64,000 nt of DNA from Vibrio chagasii (GCA_041879415.1 CP090852.1:372001-436000), one strand, 5' to 3'; shown: positions 34,710-44,328, numbered from the stretch's first letter. Notes: generated by a model from the sequence alone, not told the origin. Translations and numbers: made by a program.

Positions 34710-36842
34710 TTAGTATTTTACCTGTAAAGTAGCCATGTAGTTACGACCTTCGCCCACAACTACACCGCTTGTGCTACCACCTTCAAGGTAATCTGTATCG
34801 AATAAGTTCTCTACATTGAAGCGAGCAACAAAATCTAAGTTCTCGTCATATTTGATAGTATGTGCAATGCCCATATCTACACGAGTATATGCGTCTTTCT
34901 TAAATGTGTTAGCGCTTTCTGTGTAACGCTCACCTACGTGGTATACACCTAGGTTTACATCGGTACCGTTGTTGAATGCATAAGTAGACCAGATGCTTGC
35001 TGTGAACTCTGGTACGTCTGCCGGAGTCTTACCTTCTAATGCAGGATCGTTTTTGTATTCAGCGTCTAGGAACATAGTAGATGCACTTAGAGACAACGCA
35101 TTAGTTAGGTAGCCAGTTGCTGATAGTTCAACACCGGTGTGAACCTGTTCTCCAACTTGAGAAGTACGTGTCTCTTTGCCGTTATTAGCGTTAGGATCTA
35201 CATCTTCTGTCACTTGAATGTTTGATTGAGTAATTTGGAACACTGCACCAGATACAAATAGGCGCTCATCAAACAATTCCCACTTTGTACCAACTTCATA
35301 CAAAGTGCCTTTCTTAGCGTCTTGTGATTGACCGAAGTTAACATCGTCTTGGTCAGTAATTTCACCAACTGGTTCAAAGCTTTCTGAATATACTGTGTAG
35401 ATCGAACCATTCGATACAGGTGAGTAAATTACGCCTAGCTTAGGAAGAACATTGTTAAAGCTCTCTTCTTTACCTTTACTGCTAATAGTTTTGTCGTACG
35501 CAAAACGTGCACCTGCAAGAACTTGCCATTGCTCATTGAACGTTACTAAATCTTGTAGGTAGAAGCCATAATGCTTACTTTCTGAGTGAGATAGCGCATC
35601 ATCATTGTGATAGCTGATATCAGAAGGCATATCAAAACCGTTGCCACAAGCTGTTACCGCTTCCGCTTCAGTAGCGCTTAAACATGCATAATCAGAAGAG
35701 TAAAGCTGCTTGTAGTCGTAATGTAGACCGTTTGCACCAATTAGCATTCGGTGGTTAACGCCAAACGCATCAAAGTCACCGGTAAAATCTACGTAAGCAG
35801 TATCGAAAGTCCATTCATCGTGACGGTCAGATACTTTGTAACCGTAGCCAGTAATGTTGCCATTTTTATCTTTTTGTGAATCTACACCGTTATCAGATTC
35901 AGTACGTTGACGCTCATAGAACTGACGGCTGATACCAGTTTTAACTGACCATGTTTCATTCAGATTAGCTGTAATAGCAGCACCGTAGTTCGCTACGTCA
36001 TTGTCTGTTTGTGCAAAACGTTGATCAGTTACTGTATTTGGATCAATCACTTTACCAGTTGCAGTGTCAATCTCTGAGCCATTATCTAGATCACCTAACT
36101 CTTGAGTACGGTCATAGTGCAGAGATAGCATTACATCATCACTAATATCGTAATCGACAAATAAGCCACCAACAAAACGGTCAGTTTCTACGTCTGTACC
36201 ATCAAAGCGCGTACGGTATGAATCTTGATTTTCTTGAGAGACGATAGCTCGCGCTCTCAACGTTTGAGCTTCGTTTAAAGAGCCGCTCACATCTGCAACT
36301 GTACGAGTGTAGTTATCTGAACCAATATCTTGGCTAACAGACACTTGTGTCTCGTAAGTCGGCTTTTTAGAGACCATGTTTACTAAGCCACCAGGTGTAG
36401 ATTCACCATAAAGTAGGCCAGCAGGCCCTTTCAACACCTCTACACGCTCTAAAAGCTCGACAGGTTGACGGTAATGAGACCAATGTTGAACACCGTCACG
36501 TAGGTAGCTTGAACCACTATCTAGTGCGAAACCACGTAGGTTGAAGCGTTCACGGTTTGTAGATTTTGAGCCCGCAGAAATAGATGCATCGTTCTTTAGA
36601 ACTTCACCTAGAGTTGATGCACGCTGCTCATCGATGATTTGCTCATCGATTACTGAAACTTGTCCCGGAGTCTCTAATTGAGTCGCCTCCATGCGCATTG
36701 CTGTTGTATTCGTGTCGGCTTTGTAACCGTAGTCACGACCTTCAACAACCATGTGCTCGTCTGTTTTTGCTGTTTCTGCCAATACTGCTGGTGAAGCTAA
36801 TACTGCGCCGATCACTAAAGCCAATGGGCTCTTTGAAAACAT
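34710..36842 (-). CDS. TonB-dependent siderophore-type outer-membrane receptor
   Basis: 710 residues. Signal peptide cleaves near VLA-ET; the plug domain has QVSVIDEQIIDEQ, LRDGVQHWSHYRQPVELLERVEVLKGPAGLLYGESTPGG in several conserved parts; a 22-strand barrel follows and ends in ATLQVKY with a terminal aromatic. This is the ferrichrome/pyoverdine-receptor type (TIGR01783-like). Ligand cannot be read from sequence. GGAG precedes the ATG and a Fur-like box lies about 110 bp upstream. The neighbouring TonB operon is its natural energiser. Confidence 0.93.
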   Translation of the reverse strand: MFSKSPLALVIGAVLASPAVLAETAKTDEHMVVEGRDYGYKADTNTTAMRMEATQLETPGQVSVIDEQIIDEQRASTLGEVLKNDASISAGSKSTNRERFNLRGFALDSGSSYLRDGVQHWSHYRQPVELLERVEVLKGPAGLLYGESTPGGLVNMVSKKPTYETQVSVSQDIGSDNYTRTVADVSGSLNEAQTLRARAIVSQENQDSYRTRFDGTDVETDRFVGGLFVDYDISDDVMLSLHYDRTQELGDLDNGSEIDTATGKVIDPNTVTDQRFAQTDNDVANYGAAITANLNETWSVKTGISRQFYERQRTESDNGVDSQKDKNGNITGYGYKVSDRHDEWTFDTAYVDFTGDFDAFGVNHRMLIGANGLHYDYKQLYSSDYACLSATEAEAVTACGNGFDMPSDISYHNDDALSHSESKHYGFYLQDLVTFNEQWQVLAGARFAYDKTISSKGKEESFNNVLPKLGVIYSPVSNGSIYTVYSESFEPVGEITDQDDVNFGQSQDAKKGTLYEVGTKWELFDERLFVSGAVFQITQSNIQVTEDVDPNANNGKETRTSQVGEQVHTGVELSATGYLTNALSLSASTMFLDAEYKNDPALEGKTPADVPEFTASIWSTYAFNNGTDVNLGVYHVGERYTESANTFKKDAYTRVDMGIAHTIKYDENLDFVARFNVENLFDTDYLEGGSTSGVVVGEGRNYMATLQVKY

Positions 36843-36952
36843 GTCCTTTACTCCGCTTTTATTCTTTTTGTACGAGCACTATGGTTAATTATTTGATGTG
36901 CTCGCTGAACCGTTACCGGTACCACTGAATCTTTTCGCGAGAGAATATAAGT

Positions 36953-36971
36953 GATAACTATTACCATTTGC
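36953..36971 (-). promoter_or_regulatory. Fur-like box before the receptor gene
   Basis: GATAACTATTACCATTTGC matches the 19-bp Fur consensus at 13 positions, best in the left arm (GATAA) and CATT of the right. Confidence 0.5.
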
Positions 36972-37279
36972 ATTAAATTTACATTCTTTGCATTCGTAAA
37001 GTTTTGTAAAGGTCTTGGTAAGCGTTATTCATTAGATGTAACAGAACCTGATTCAATACAGATACTTAGAAGTGTTTTTGTTCGGCCCCCCTGCCACCAC
37101 CGTTAAAAATTTTGAAACAGCGTTATTTGCTCACTCAATCTAACAATCAAAAAACGATAAAAATTTTATCTTCTCTTATTTATTAGCTTTGATTTCGCGT
37201 TTTTATGTATAAAAGCCTCGATAAATGTTAATTAACAGTGAATTATTTTATTTAAATTTGTTTAATTTGCACAATTATC

Positions 37280-37295
37280 AGTGATTCTGATCACA
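37280..37295 (+). promoter_or_regulatory. CRP-like site before the symporter gene
   Basis: AGTGATTCTGATCACA matches TGTGA-N6-TCACA at 9 of 10 key bases. It is about 109-124 bp before the ATG of the symporter gene. Confidence 0.6.
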
Positions 37296-37403
37296 TCTAT
37301 AATTCCAAACTCATTTTTTGTTTTTCGATTTGATTAACCGACTGCTAATCTCCTGCTCACTTTGAAAAGGTATCAAAGTTATAAATAATAAGGAGTGTTC
37401 TAA

Positions 37404-38708
37404 ATGAATACCAAAAAACCTATGTCTCTGACTGGCCGAGTAATTCTTGGTATGGTCGTAGGTATATTAACGGGATTTGCCATTCAATCCCTTTTTGCAG
37501 AAAGTGGATTTGTTAACAACTACATCGTTAACGGACTCTTTGAAGTAGGCGGACAAATTTTTGTCGCCAGTTTAAAAATGCTTGTTGTCCCTCTAGTCTT
37601 CGTTTCACTAGTGTGCGGTACAAGTTCTCTTAAAGACTTATCAACTCTTGGCCGTATGGGTGGCAAAACGCTTGCACTTTATATCGGTACTACGGCCGTT
37701 GCTATCACTTTAGCATTGACGATCGGTAACCTGTTCCAACCTGGTGCTGGTGCGGATTTGACTGCTGCGAGCTCTTTTAAATCAGCGGATGCCCCTTCTC
37801 TTGGCCAAGTAATCATCGATATGTTCCCAACCAACCCTATTCAGGCGATGGCTGAGGGCAAGACACTACAAGTAATCGTGTTTGCTGTGTTATTCGGTAT
37901 CGCAATTAGTGCTGCTGGTAAACCGGGTGAGCGCATTGCTGCTGTATTTGCTGACCTAAACGAAGTTATCATGAAGCTTGTTGCTCTACTGATGAACCTT
38001 GCTCCTTACGGCGTGTTCTTCTTGATGGCGAAACTGTTCTCTGGTTTAGGCTTGGGTGCAATTTGGAACCTAGCAGAATACTTCTTAGTGCTTGCAGGTA
38101 CTCTACTATTACACGGTTTGGTGACTTACAGCGCGATGCTTAAAGGCTTCACTGGCCTTAGCCCTATTACGTTCCTACGCAAGATGGAAGATGCAATCAT
38201 GTTTGCATTCTCAACAGCATCTTCGAACGCAACGATTCCTGTAACAATGGAAACCGCTAAGAACCGTATGGGTGTAGACAACAAAGTCGCTTCATTCACT
38301 GTACCACTAGGTGCAACAGTGAACATGGACGGCACTGCAATCATGCAAGGTGTTGCGACAGCGTTTATCGCACAAGCATACAACATCGACCTTACTATGG
38401 GTGATTACCTAATGGTTATCCTAACAGCGACATTGGCGTCTGTAGGTACTGCAGGTGTTCCTGGTGTTGGTCTGGTTATGCTAGCGATGGTATTGAACCA
38501 AGTCGGCCTGCCACTAGAAGGTATCGCTCTAATCATGGGTGTTGACCGTCTTCTAGACATGATCCGTACCGCTGTAAACATCACAGGTGATAGTGCCGTA
38601 TCTATCATCGTTGCTAAGTCTGAAGGCGCTCTTGATGAGTCTCGCTTCAACGACCCTGCAGCAGGTGAGAAAGAAGAAGAAGTTAAGCTATCACGCCAAG
38701 AAGCGTAA
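37404..38708 (+). CDS. dicarboxylate/amino-acid:cation symporter (DAACS, GltP-like)
   Basis: 434 residues, inner membrane. The two re-entrant loops and substrate site of the glutamate transporter family are visible: SSNATIPVTME, VNMDGTA, GTAGVPGVG and VDRLLDMIRTAVNITGD. Couples Na+ or H+ influx to uptake of glutamate, aspartate or C4-dicarboxylates; the exact substrate is undecided. AAGGAG precedes the ATG. The CRP-like site suggests induction when preferred sugars are lacking. Confidence 0.92.
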   Translation: MNTKKPMSLTGRVILGMVVGILTGFAIQSLFAESGFVNNYIVNGLFEVGGQIFVASLKMLVVPLVFVSLVCGTSSLKDLSTLGRMGGKTLALYIGTTAVAITLALTIGNLFQPGAGADLTAASSFKSADAPSLGQVIIDMFPTNPIQAMAEGKTLQVIVFAVLFGIAISAAGKPGERIAAVFADLNEVIMKLVALLMNLAPYGVFFLMAKLFSGLGLGAIWNLAEYFLVLAGTLLLHGLVTYSAMLKGFTGLSPITFLRKMEDAIMFAFSTASSNATIPVTMETAKNRMGVDNKVASFTVPLGATVNMDGTAIMQGVATAFIAQAYNIDLTMGDYLMVILTATLASVGTAGVPGVGLVMLAMVLNQVGLPLEGIALIMGVDRLLDMIRTAVNITGDSAVSIIVAKSEGALDESRFNDPAAGEKEEEVKLSRQEA

Positions 38709-38768
38709 TCTAGCTGCCCTGCTTCAAGCTAAAGCGTAATTAATGGCTACGCTTTAGCTCTAAACACA

Positions 38769-38802
38769 AAAAAACGCCACAGCATTTGCTGTGGCGTTTT
38801 TT
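38769..38802. terminator. bidirectional terminator, symporter / sensor kinase
   Basis: AAAAAACGCCACAGC and its complement GCTGTGGCGTTTTTT form a long perfect stem with a tiny loop; U-rich on both strands. Confidence 0.92.
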
Positions 38803-38862
38803 TATGGGTTTTAGGCAGCAGCAAGTAACTACTCCTGCCTAAATATAATCGGAGCGGCAAGA

Positions 38863-40257
38863 TTAATTAGCGGACTCACTAATTGGGAACATTAGATTCA
38901 CTCTTAGTCCCCCACTTTCTCTATTCTCAGCCGTCACATGACCATTCATCACAACCATTGCCTCTTTCACGATGGCAAGGCCGAGACCGTAGCCACCAGA
39001 CTGCTTGTCTCTTGCAGATTCAATACGAGTAAACGGATCAAAAATACCTGCAATTTTGTTATCAGGGATGCCTTCTCCATCATCTTCTACAGAAATGACA
39101 CTGTAACGTTGATCGATTGTCATTTCATACGTCGTTACCGAAATATGAGCATGTTCACCCGCATACTTAATCGCATTGCCAACCAAATTCCCGATCACTC
39201 TTAAAAGCAATCGCTCATCAATGTTCACCATCGAGGTCGGTGTCTCCAAATCACCCACCAGCGTTTGATTAGGCTTTAAATCATTTTGCATTTGCGCGAT
39301 AAGCATCGAACAATATTGCTCTAACTGCATCAAGCTAAGCTTGGAATCATAGCGAGAGGTTTCTAAGCGACTAAACTCGAGGATTTCGCCCACTAGCTTG
39401 TTCATCTCTTCAGTTTCACTTTCCATACGATCAAGCAGCCCAGCACTCTTGTCATCGACCTTATTCCGCAATAAATGCAGAGCGAGGTTTTGCCTCGCTA
39501 AAGGCGTCCTAAGTTCATGAGAGACATCTCGTATCAGTCGGCGTTGCTTCTCTGCCAATGATTTAATTTCAGATGTCATATGATCAAAATCCACCGCCAG
39601 TTCATTGAACTCTCTGGTGTTTGATTTCAATTCAGAGACGACTTGCACAGAGAAATCACCGTCGGCTAAACGTCGACTCGCCTCTCTCAAGCGATCCAAA
39701 GGTTGTTGAAGCCTTCTTGCCATAATTAAAGAGAACAAAGACAGGATGATGAAAGCGATAAATACTTTCATCAATGACGAATACAAGCCAAACGAATTTG
39801 CTGGGTGGAATCGATGCGGCAATTGGATAACTAAGCTATTACCGTTTTCTAAAGGTAGGCCGAAGATCGGCCGATTCACAACGGCATCCAATTGATGATC
39901 CAACGTTCTTAAGAAACGTAACTTGAACTCAAAGTGAGGATGCATGTGTCTGTGTGTTAGCGGGTGATTATCTTTGTCTAAAACAAACAAATAATACTGC
40001 TGAGCATTGGCCCAGTCCGCCAGCTCATCCATATCACCATCTTCGATTAACACATTGGCTTGATACGCAAGATCCAACATTTCTTGCTTAACAGAATCAG
40101 GCACCTTAAGTAGTGCCTTCATCAACGCCTTTTCTGCAACCGCTTGAAAAATAAAGATACTGACAAGGATGATCGTCAAATATGAGAAAAGTTGGAACGT
40201 TAATCCATCTTTACGCTTGGCAATGAAGTCGGGGCAACGTATCAGCTTGGTACTCAT
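38863..40257 (-). CDS. two-component sensor histidine kinase (CpxA-like)
   Basis: 464 residues: membrane segment ~25-45, periplasmic sensor, second membrane segment ~165-185, HAMP linker, HisKA with RDVSHELRTPLARQ (phosphorylated His), and an ATPase domain with NLVGNAIKYA, DDGEGIPD and GGYGLGLAIVKEA. Overlaps the response-regulator gene by 4 bp. The periplasmic part is rich in His and Leu (HRHMHPHFEF). The signal is unknown; an envelope or metal cue is suggested by CpxA-type kinship only. Confidence 0.9.
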   Translation of the reverse strand: MSTKLIRCPDFIAKRKDGLTFQLFSYLTIILVSIFIFQAVAEKALMKALLKVPDSVKQEMLDLAYQANVLIEDGDMDELADWANAQQYYLFVLDKDNHPLTHRHMHPHFEFKLRFLRTLDHQLDAVVNRPIFGLPLENGNSLVIQLPHRFHPANSFGLYSSLMKVFIAFIILSLFSLIMARRLQQPLDRLREASRRLADGDFSVQVVSELKSNTREFNELAVDFDHMTSEIKSLAEKQRRLIRDVSHELRTPLARQNLALHLLRNKVDDKSAGLLDRMESETEEMNKLVGEILEFSRLETSRYDSKLSLMQLEQYCSMLIAQMQNDLKPNQTLVGDLETPTSMVNIDERLLLRVIGNLVGNAIKYAGEHAHISVTTYEMTIDQRYSVISVEDDGEGIPDNKIAGIFDPFTRIESARDKQSGGYGLGLAIVKEAMVVMNGHVTAENRESGGLRVNLMFPISESAN

Positions 40258-40922
40258 GCTCCAACCGACTCTAGGTAGCTATATCCTTTGCCACGAACCG
40301 TTTTAATGTGCTGTTTAGACAAGCCTGCCTGTACTAACTTACGGCGGATATTGCTGATGTGCATGTCTAGATTGCGATCAAAGGGACACAGCTCTTTCTT
40401 TAAGACATGTATTTGTAAGTCAGACTTAGATACAACAATGCCGTCATTCTTAATCAAATAATCAAGCAGATCTTTTTCTGTACCCGTTAGGGGTAAACGA
40501 GAGATCTGTTCACACAAACCATGGTTAGATGAAGCTAGAGACTGTCTCTGACGCTCAAATCCAACTCGACGTAAGATAACCTTGATACGAGTCAATAGCT
40601 CAGGAACATTGAAAGGTTTAGCGATATATTGATCGGCACCCGCTTGATAACCATCAAGCATCGATGCATCGTCATTGAGTGCCGTTAACATCAAAATAGG
40701 CGTAGCAAAACGCTGACAGATGCGCCTTGCGACTTGAATGCCGCTGAGGTTAGGCAGCATCACATCGAGCAACACTAAATCAACAGGATTGGATTGGATA
40801 AACTCTAATGCAGCCTCGCCACAATGAACGGTATCAACGTGATACCCCTCATTCTCTAGAACTTCACCCAATAATTCACACAACTGAATATCATCATCAA
40901 CAACTAAAACGCGCGACATCAT
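40254..40922 (-). CDS. two-component response regulator (CpxR/OmpR type)
   Basis: 222 residues. Receiver with DDD at the start (9-11), phospho-acceptor Asp53 (LVLLDVMLP), and Lys in IAKPFN; C-terminal winged helix with CPFDRNLDMHISNIRRKL, a sequence typical of CpxR. Paired with the kinase at 38863. Start is an ATG-ATG doublet. Targets not known. Confidence 0.9.
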   Translation of the reverse strand: MMSRVLVVDDDIQLCELLGEVLENEGYHVDTVHCGEAALEFIQSNPVDLVLLDVMLPNLSGIQVARRICQRFATPILMLTALNDDASMLDGYQAGADQYIAKPFNVPELLTRIKVILRRVGFERQRQSLASSNHGLCEQISRLPLTGTEKDLLDYLIKNDGIVVSKSDLQIHVLKKELCPFDRNLDMHISNIRRKLVQAGLSKQHIKTVRGKGYSYLESVGA

Positions 40923-40999
40923 ACAAACCGATAAATAATAATAGTTTGCATTTTAATTATCGTTATTATTGATTTCAATTATAAAATGAGAGATTTACT

Positions 41000-41473
41000 C
41001 TATAGTAAGAAATCTTTTTCAATCGGAACGAACTTTGACGCAGAATCGATAAGATTTTGAGCAGTAAGCCCTGGTACGCCGTACACTTCCACTTTTTTAC
41101 CAAAGCGTTGTTTTATTCTTTCCACAAGGATCTCAAAATCTCCATCTCCAGAAACTAAAACGATCGTATCCACATTCTCTGCTAGTTCGATGGCATCTAA
41201 GGCAATACCGACATCCCAATCACCTTTCGCACTGCCATCACGACGCTGAATAAATGGCTTCAATTTCACATCAAAACCCACACCGCGCAGAATATGATGG
41301 AATTGACGCTGCTTAGGATCTTGACTAGAAATCGCATACGCATGGGCCGCAACAACATTTCGACCTTCTGTTGCTACATACCAAAATTGGTTGTAGTCAA
41401 AGTTAGAACGATATTTGTCTCGTGTTGTGTAGTAGACGTTTTGAACGTCGACCAAAATAGCTATGTTTTCCAT
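41000..41473 (-). CDS. NYN-domain protein (LabA/DUF88-like)
   Basis: 157 residues forming a single PIN-like NYN domain. The acidic cluster for metal binding is seen in ILVDVQN, KGDWDVGIALDA and VSGDGDFEILV. NYN proteins are putative RNases; here it stands alone. It lies 78 bp beyond the response-regulator start on the same strand. Substrate unknown. Confidence 0.82.
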   Translation of the reverse strand: MENIAILVDVQNVYYTTRDKYRSNFDYNQFWYVATEGRNVVAAHAYAISSQDPKQRQFHHILRGVGFDVKLKPFIQRRDGSAKGDWDVGIALDAIELAENVDTIVLVSGDGDFEILVERIKQRFGKKVEVYGVPGLTAQNLIDSASKFVPIEKDFLL

Positions 41474-41722
41474 AAATTCATACCTTTAGATTTTCGGTAT
41501 ACCCTATTCTATTCAACCCTAAAATGCGAGTCGCTTTATCTAATAAAAATGAACCTGTTGGCTATGGTTAACGTAAATCTAAGCATGTTTAAGGCAATCC
41601 TAACTATGCTTAATAGATGTCTATCAGATTGGATGCTCGCCCTTGTCTTTGATAACCATCTCACAAGGGCTAGCAATTAGAGATACAAGTAAAGCTAACA
41701 AGCTACTAAAGGGAGGTTGGCT

Positions 41723-42262
41723 ATGCTACACCGACAAAAACACAAATCGCACGGAAGCATTAGCAACACCGCAAGGGTCGCTCTAGTTCCTTCCAGTAGT
41801 TGGTTAACTTTGCTCAAACTAATAACTGTTAGCACCGCGTTGATTTTGAGCCTCGCCACTCATTCAGTGTTTGCTTATCCAGCCTACTCCCATTCACAAC
41901 CACTGCCTCATCGCAGCGTCATTTACTTCGCCCCGGAGGAAGACTCTGTGGTAAAAGAGTTTCTTAATGAAGTCTTAATCAATAACTGCCAATTGGACGA
42001 ACGTGATGTCGTCATCATGGTGATAGCAGAAAGCGGATATACCGTCCCGACTTGGCTGGAGGAAGAGTTTAACTTAGAAGCAGTGACCAACATCTATGAG
42101 ATTCCCAAAGGCTCTCACACTGCAGTATTAATTGGTAAAGACGGAAAAGAGAAGCACAGATGGAATGGTAAAACGGACTGGAACCTCATCACCAACATCA
42201 TTGATGAGATGCCAATGCGCCAACAAGAAATGCAGCGACAAAACAGCCGCTGCAGTATCTAA
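41723..42262 (+). CDS. DUF4174-type exported protein
   Basis: About 179 residues. The ATG at 41723 follows GGGAGG by six bases. A membrane or signal segment spans about residues 27-50 (TLLKLITVSTALILSLATHS). The mature part ends with the DUF4174 pattern LIGKDGKEKHRW...IDEMPMRQQEM. The family looks thioredoxin-like without an obvious CxxC; function unknown. Converges on cobA with a 30-bp gap. Confidence 0.75.
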   Translation: MLHRQKHKSHGSISNTARVALVPSSSWLTLLKLITVSTALILSLATHSVFAYPAYSHSQPLPHRSVIYFAPEEDSVVKEFLNEVLINNCQLDERDVVIMVIAESGYTVPTWLEEEFNLEAVTNIYEIPKGSHTAVLIGKDGKEKHRWNGKTDWNLITNIIDEMPMRQQEMQRQNSRCSI

Positions 42263-42292
42263 TTCAAAACATAAAAATTAGGCGTAACTCAA

Positions 42293-43063
42293 TTACTTGT
42301 TGAACCAGTCAAGCTTTTCATGGAGTTGAGCCACACTACCAACAACAATCAATGCTGGGCTAGTCGCGATACTAGCCAGACTTGCTAAGTCACTCAGCCC
42401 ACCTCGAAACACCTTCTGTTCTTGGCGTGTGCCGTTTTCGATAATCGCCACGGGCATATCCGCACGCATACCGTTATCAAGCAGATTCTTTTGAATATTC
42501 GGGCTCTCTTTTAATCCCATATAGAACACGATGGTATGATTGTGTTGCGCCAGAGATTGCCAATCAATATCTTCACCGTCTTTTTTAAGGTGACCAGTAA
42601 TAAACTGAACACTTTGAGCATGGTCGCGATGCGTCAGTGGAATACCCGCATAAGCCGTAGCGCCCGCAGCGGCTGTAATACCAGGAATGACTTCAAATTT
42701 AACCCCGTTCTCAGCAAGCGTTTCACACTCTTCCCCACCACGGCCGAAGATAAACGAGTCCCCACCTTTAAGGCGGACTACGTGCTTGTTTTCCTGAGCT
42801 TTAGTGACCAGTAATTGGTTAATTTGGTCTTGTGGAACACAGTGGTGGTCGAGCTTTTTACCCACATACAACATCTCTGCTTCTGGGTTTGCCATCGCCA
42901 AGATATCTTTTGATACCAAGCGATCGTAAACCAGTACATCCGCTTGTTGGATGACGCGTGCTGCTTTTAACGTTAACAGGTCTGGGTCACCAGGCCCTGC
43001 ACCAACCAGTGATACAAATCCATTGCTTTCTTTATTAACATTCGATGGCGATACTTCTGACAT
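42293..43063 (-). CDS. cobA: uroporphyrinogen-III C-methyltransferase
   Basis: 256 residues of the tetrapyrrole SAM-methyltransferase family: [15 protein letters not shown] at the N-terminus, [18 protein letters not shown], and [22 protein letters not shown]. It makes precorrin-2, the siroheme precursor. Siroheme is the cofactor of NirB, encoded upstream on the same strand, so this gene supplies it. It is separated from nirC by 327 bp with a terminator, hence probably its own promoter. Confidence 0.95.
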   Translation of the reverse strand: MSEVSPSNVNKESNGFVSLVGAGPGDPDLLTLKAARVIQQADVLVYDRLVSKDILAMANPEAEMLYVGKKLDHHCVPQDQINQLLVTKAQENKHVVRLKGGDSFIFGRGGEECETLAENGVKFEVIPGITAAAGATAYAGIPLTHRDHAQSVQFITGHLKKDGEDIDWQSLAQHNHTIVFYMGLKESPNIQKNLLDNGMRADMPVAIIENGTRQEQKVFRGGLSDLASLASIATSPALIVVGSVAQLHEKLDWFNK

Positions 43064-43390
43064 ACTTTGCTCCGAAAGTTAGCTTGTTATATTTCAAGCT
43101 TAATTCTGTTTGATGACTCATCATTCAATGAATCATCAATATCCCTACTTCTTAGACTATCAGTTGTTGCCGTAAAACTTCACGATTAATTCTAATCAAG
43201 ATAGAAGTTTATATAACAAAACAATCTATTACGTTGGAAAACGCTGATATTTGCACCATTCCCAAGCACATTTAGCCCAACTTAGGTGCACTGCTATCTG
43301 AGTAGAGAGTGTTGAGATCAAAAAGCCCCAAATCAATAGTTTGGGGCTTAACACACTTCATCAATTACTTATTAACCTTGAGTATTCGAA
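43064..43390. other. gap between cobA and nirC
   Basis: 327 bp without a gene. It holds the nirC terminator (43323-43349). The remainder should include the cobA promoter, but I cannot assign -10/-35 hexamers with confidence. Confidence 0.5.
43321..43349 (-). terminator. terminator after nirC
   Basis: AAGCCCCAAA (43323-43332) and TTTGGGGCTT (43340-43349) form a perfect 10-bp stem; minus-strand tail TTTTTGATC. Confidence 0.85.
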
Positions 43391-44206
43391 TTACTTAGCG
43401 CCCAGAGAAGGAGCTGTTCTAGCGTGAGTTAGGAATAGAGGAACACATGTTAGGAACAAACCACCAACGATGTTACCTAGGATTGTTGGGATAAGGTTAA
43501 AGTTCAACCAAGTCGCGATACCGAAATCAGCGCCAAGAATCATACCCAGTGGGAACAGGAACATGTTTACGACTGTGTGCTCAAATACTAGTGCGAAGAA
43601 GATGAAGATTGGGAACCACATCATTGCTACACGGCCAGATACAGTGCGTGCTGTCATGTTACCAATTACACCAAGACAAACCATTAGGTTACAGAAGATA
43701 CCGCGCACGAAACACGTGATCCATCCGTCCATACCCATGTTTTCAAAACCTAGGCTACGGCCAGTAGAAACTGCGATAAACTTCTGAGCAACAGCGTTTG
43801 GTTCTAGAGAGAAGTTACCTGTTAGTGATACCGCAACTAAGAAAGCAACAATCAGAGAACCAATAAGGTTACCCAGACCAACAAGACCCCAACAGCGTAG
43901 AATACGACCCCAAGTGATACCTGGACGGTTGTCGAATTTCGCTAAAGGTGCAAGACCAAACACACCTGTTACTAAGTCGTAACCCATTACACTAAGAATA
44001 ACGAAACCAACTGGGAACACGAGTGCGCCAACAATACCGATACCTGTTTGAACGATAGTCGTGATAGCCACTACAACCGCAAGAGAAAGGATAATACCAG
44101 CCATAGTGCTTCGGATCAGAAGATCGCGAGTACCCGTCTTGGTTTTAGCTTCACCTACATCGATCATTGTTTGAACGAATTCTGTCGGTTTAAAATCAGT
44201 AGACAT
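43391..44206 (-). CDS. nirC: formate/nitrite transporter (NirC-like)
   Basis: 271 residues, six hydrophobic segments of the FNT channel fold with segments LVVAFLVAVSLTG-type and NLMVCLGVIGNMTARTVSGR. FNT proteins pass formate, nitrite or similar small anions. Its place after nirBD argues for nitrite. An elaborate stem-loop separates it from nirD. A few residues differ from the formate-channel FocA, but I cannot settle the ion by sequence alone. Confidence 0.87.
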   Translation of the reverse strand: MSTDFKPTEFVQTMIDVGEAKTKTGTRDLLIRSTMAGIILSLAVVVAITTIVQTGIGIVGALVFPVGFVILSVMGYDLVTGVFGLAPLAKFDNRPGITWGRILRCWGLVGLGNLIGSLIVAFLVAVSLTGNFSLEPNAVAQKFIAVSTGRSLGFENMGMDGWITCFVRGIFCNLMVCLGVIGNMTARTVSGRVAMMWFPIFIFFALVFEHTVVNMFLFPLGMILGADFGIATWLNFNLIPTILGNIVGGLFLTCVPLFLTHARTAPSLGAK

Positions 44207-44255
44207 AAGGTTGTCCTTAAAAGTTAAATTTAAAAGTTAAAATTGGATAGGAAAA

Positions 44256-44297
44256 GGTTCTAGTTGCCGAGTTAAGGCAATATCGATAACTAGAACC
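44256..44297 (-). terminator. stem-loop between nirD and nirC
   Basis: GGTTCTAGTT (44256-44265) and AACTAGAACC (44288-44297) form a perfect 10-bp stem; a nested GCC/GGC is inside. The minus-strand tail is TTTTCC. Acts as a partial terminator or attenuator between nirBD and nirC, or as a 3' stabiliser. Confidence 0.6.
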
Positions 44298-44328
44298 CTT
44301 GAACTATCAAATCTTACTCATCGAAAGA

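Larger units (their letters stand above)
36843..37403. promoter_or_regulatory. divergent promoter region, receptor versus symporter
   Basis: 561 bp without a gene. It holds a Fur-like box (36953-36971) toward the receptor and a CRP-like site (37280-37295) toward the symporter. The middle part is AT-rich with no repeat or RNA that I can recognise. Confidence 0.55.

Noticed and set aside
40952..40970. Fur-like match upstream of the response regulator
   Set aside because: Only 12 of 19 positions in very AT-rich DNA; not better than chance there.
41294..41680. 128-residue plus frame opposite the NYN gene
   Set aside because: Overlaps a supported gene antisense and has no RBS or domain.
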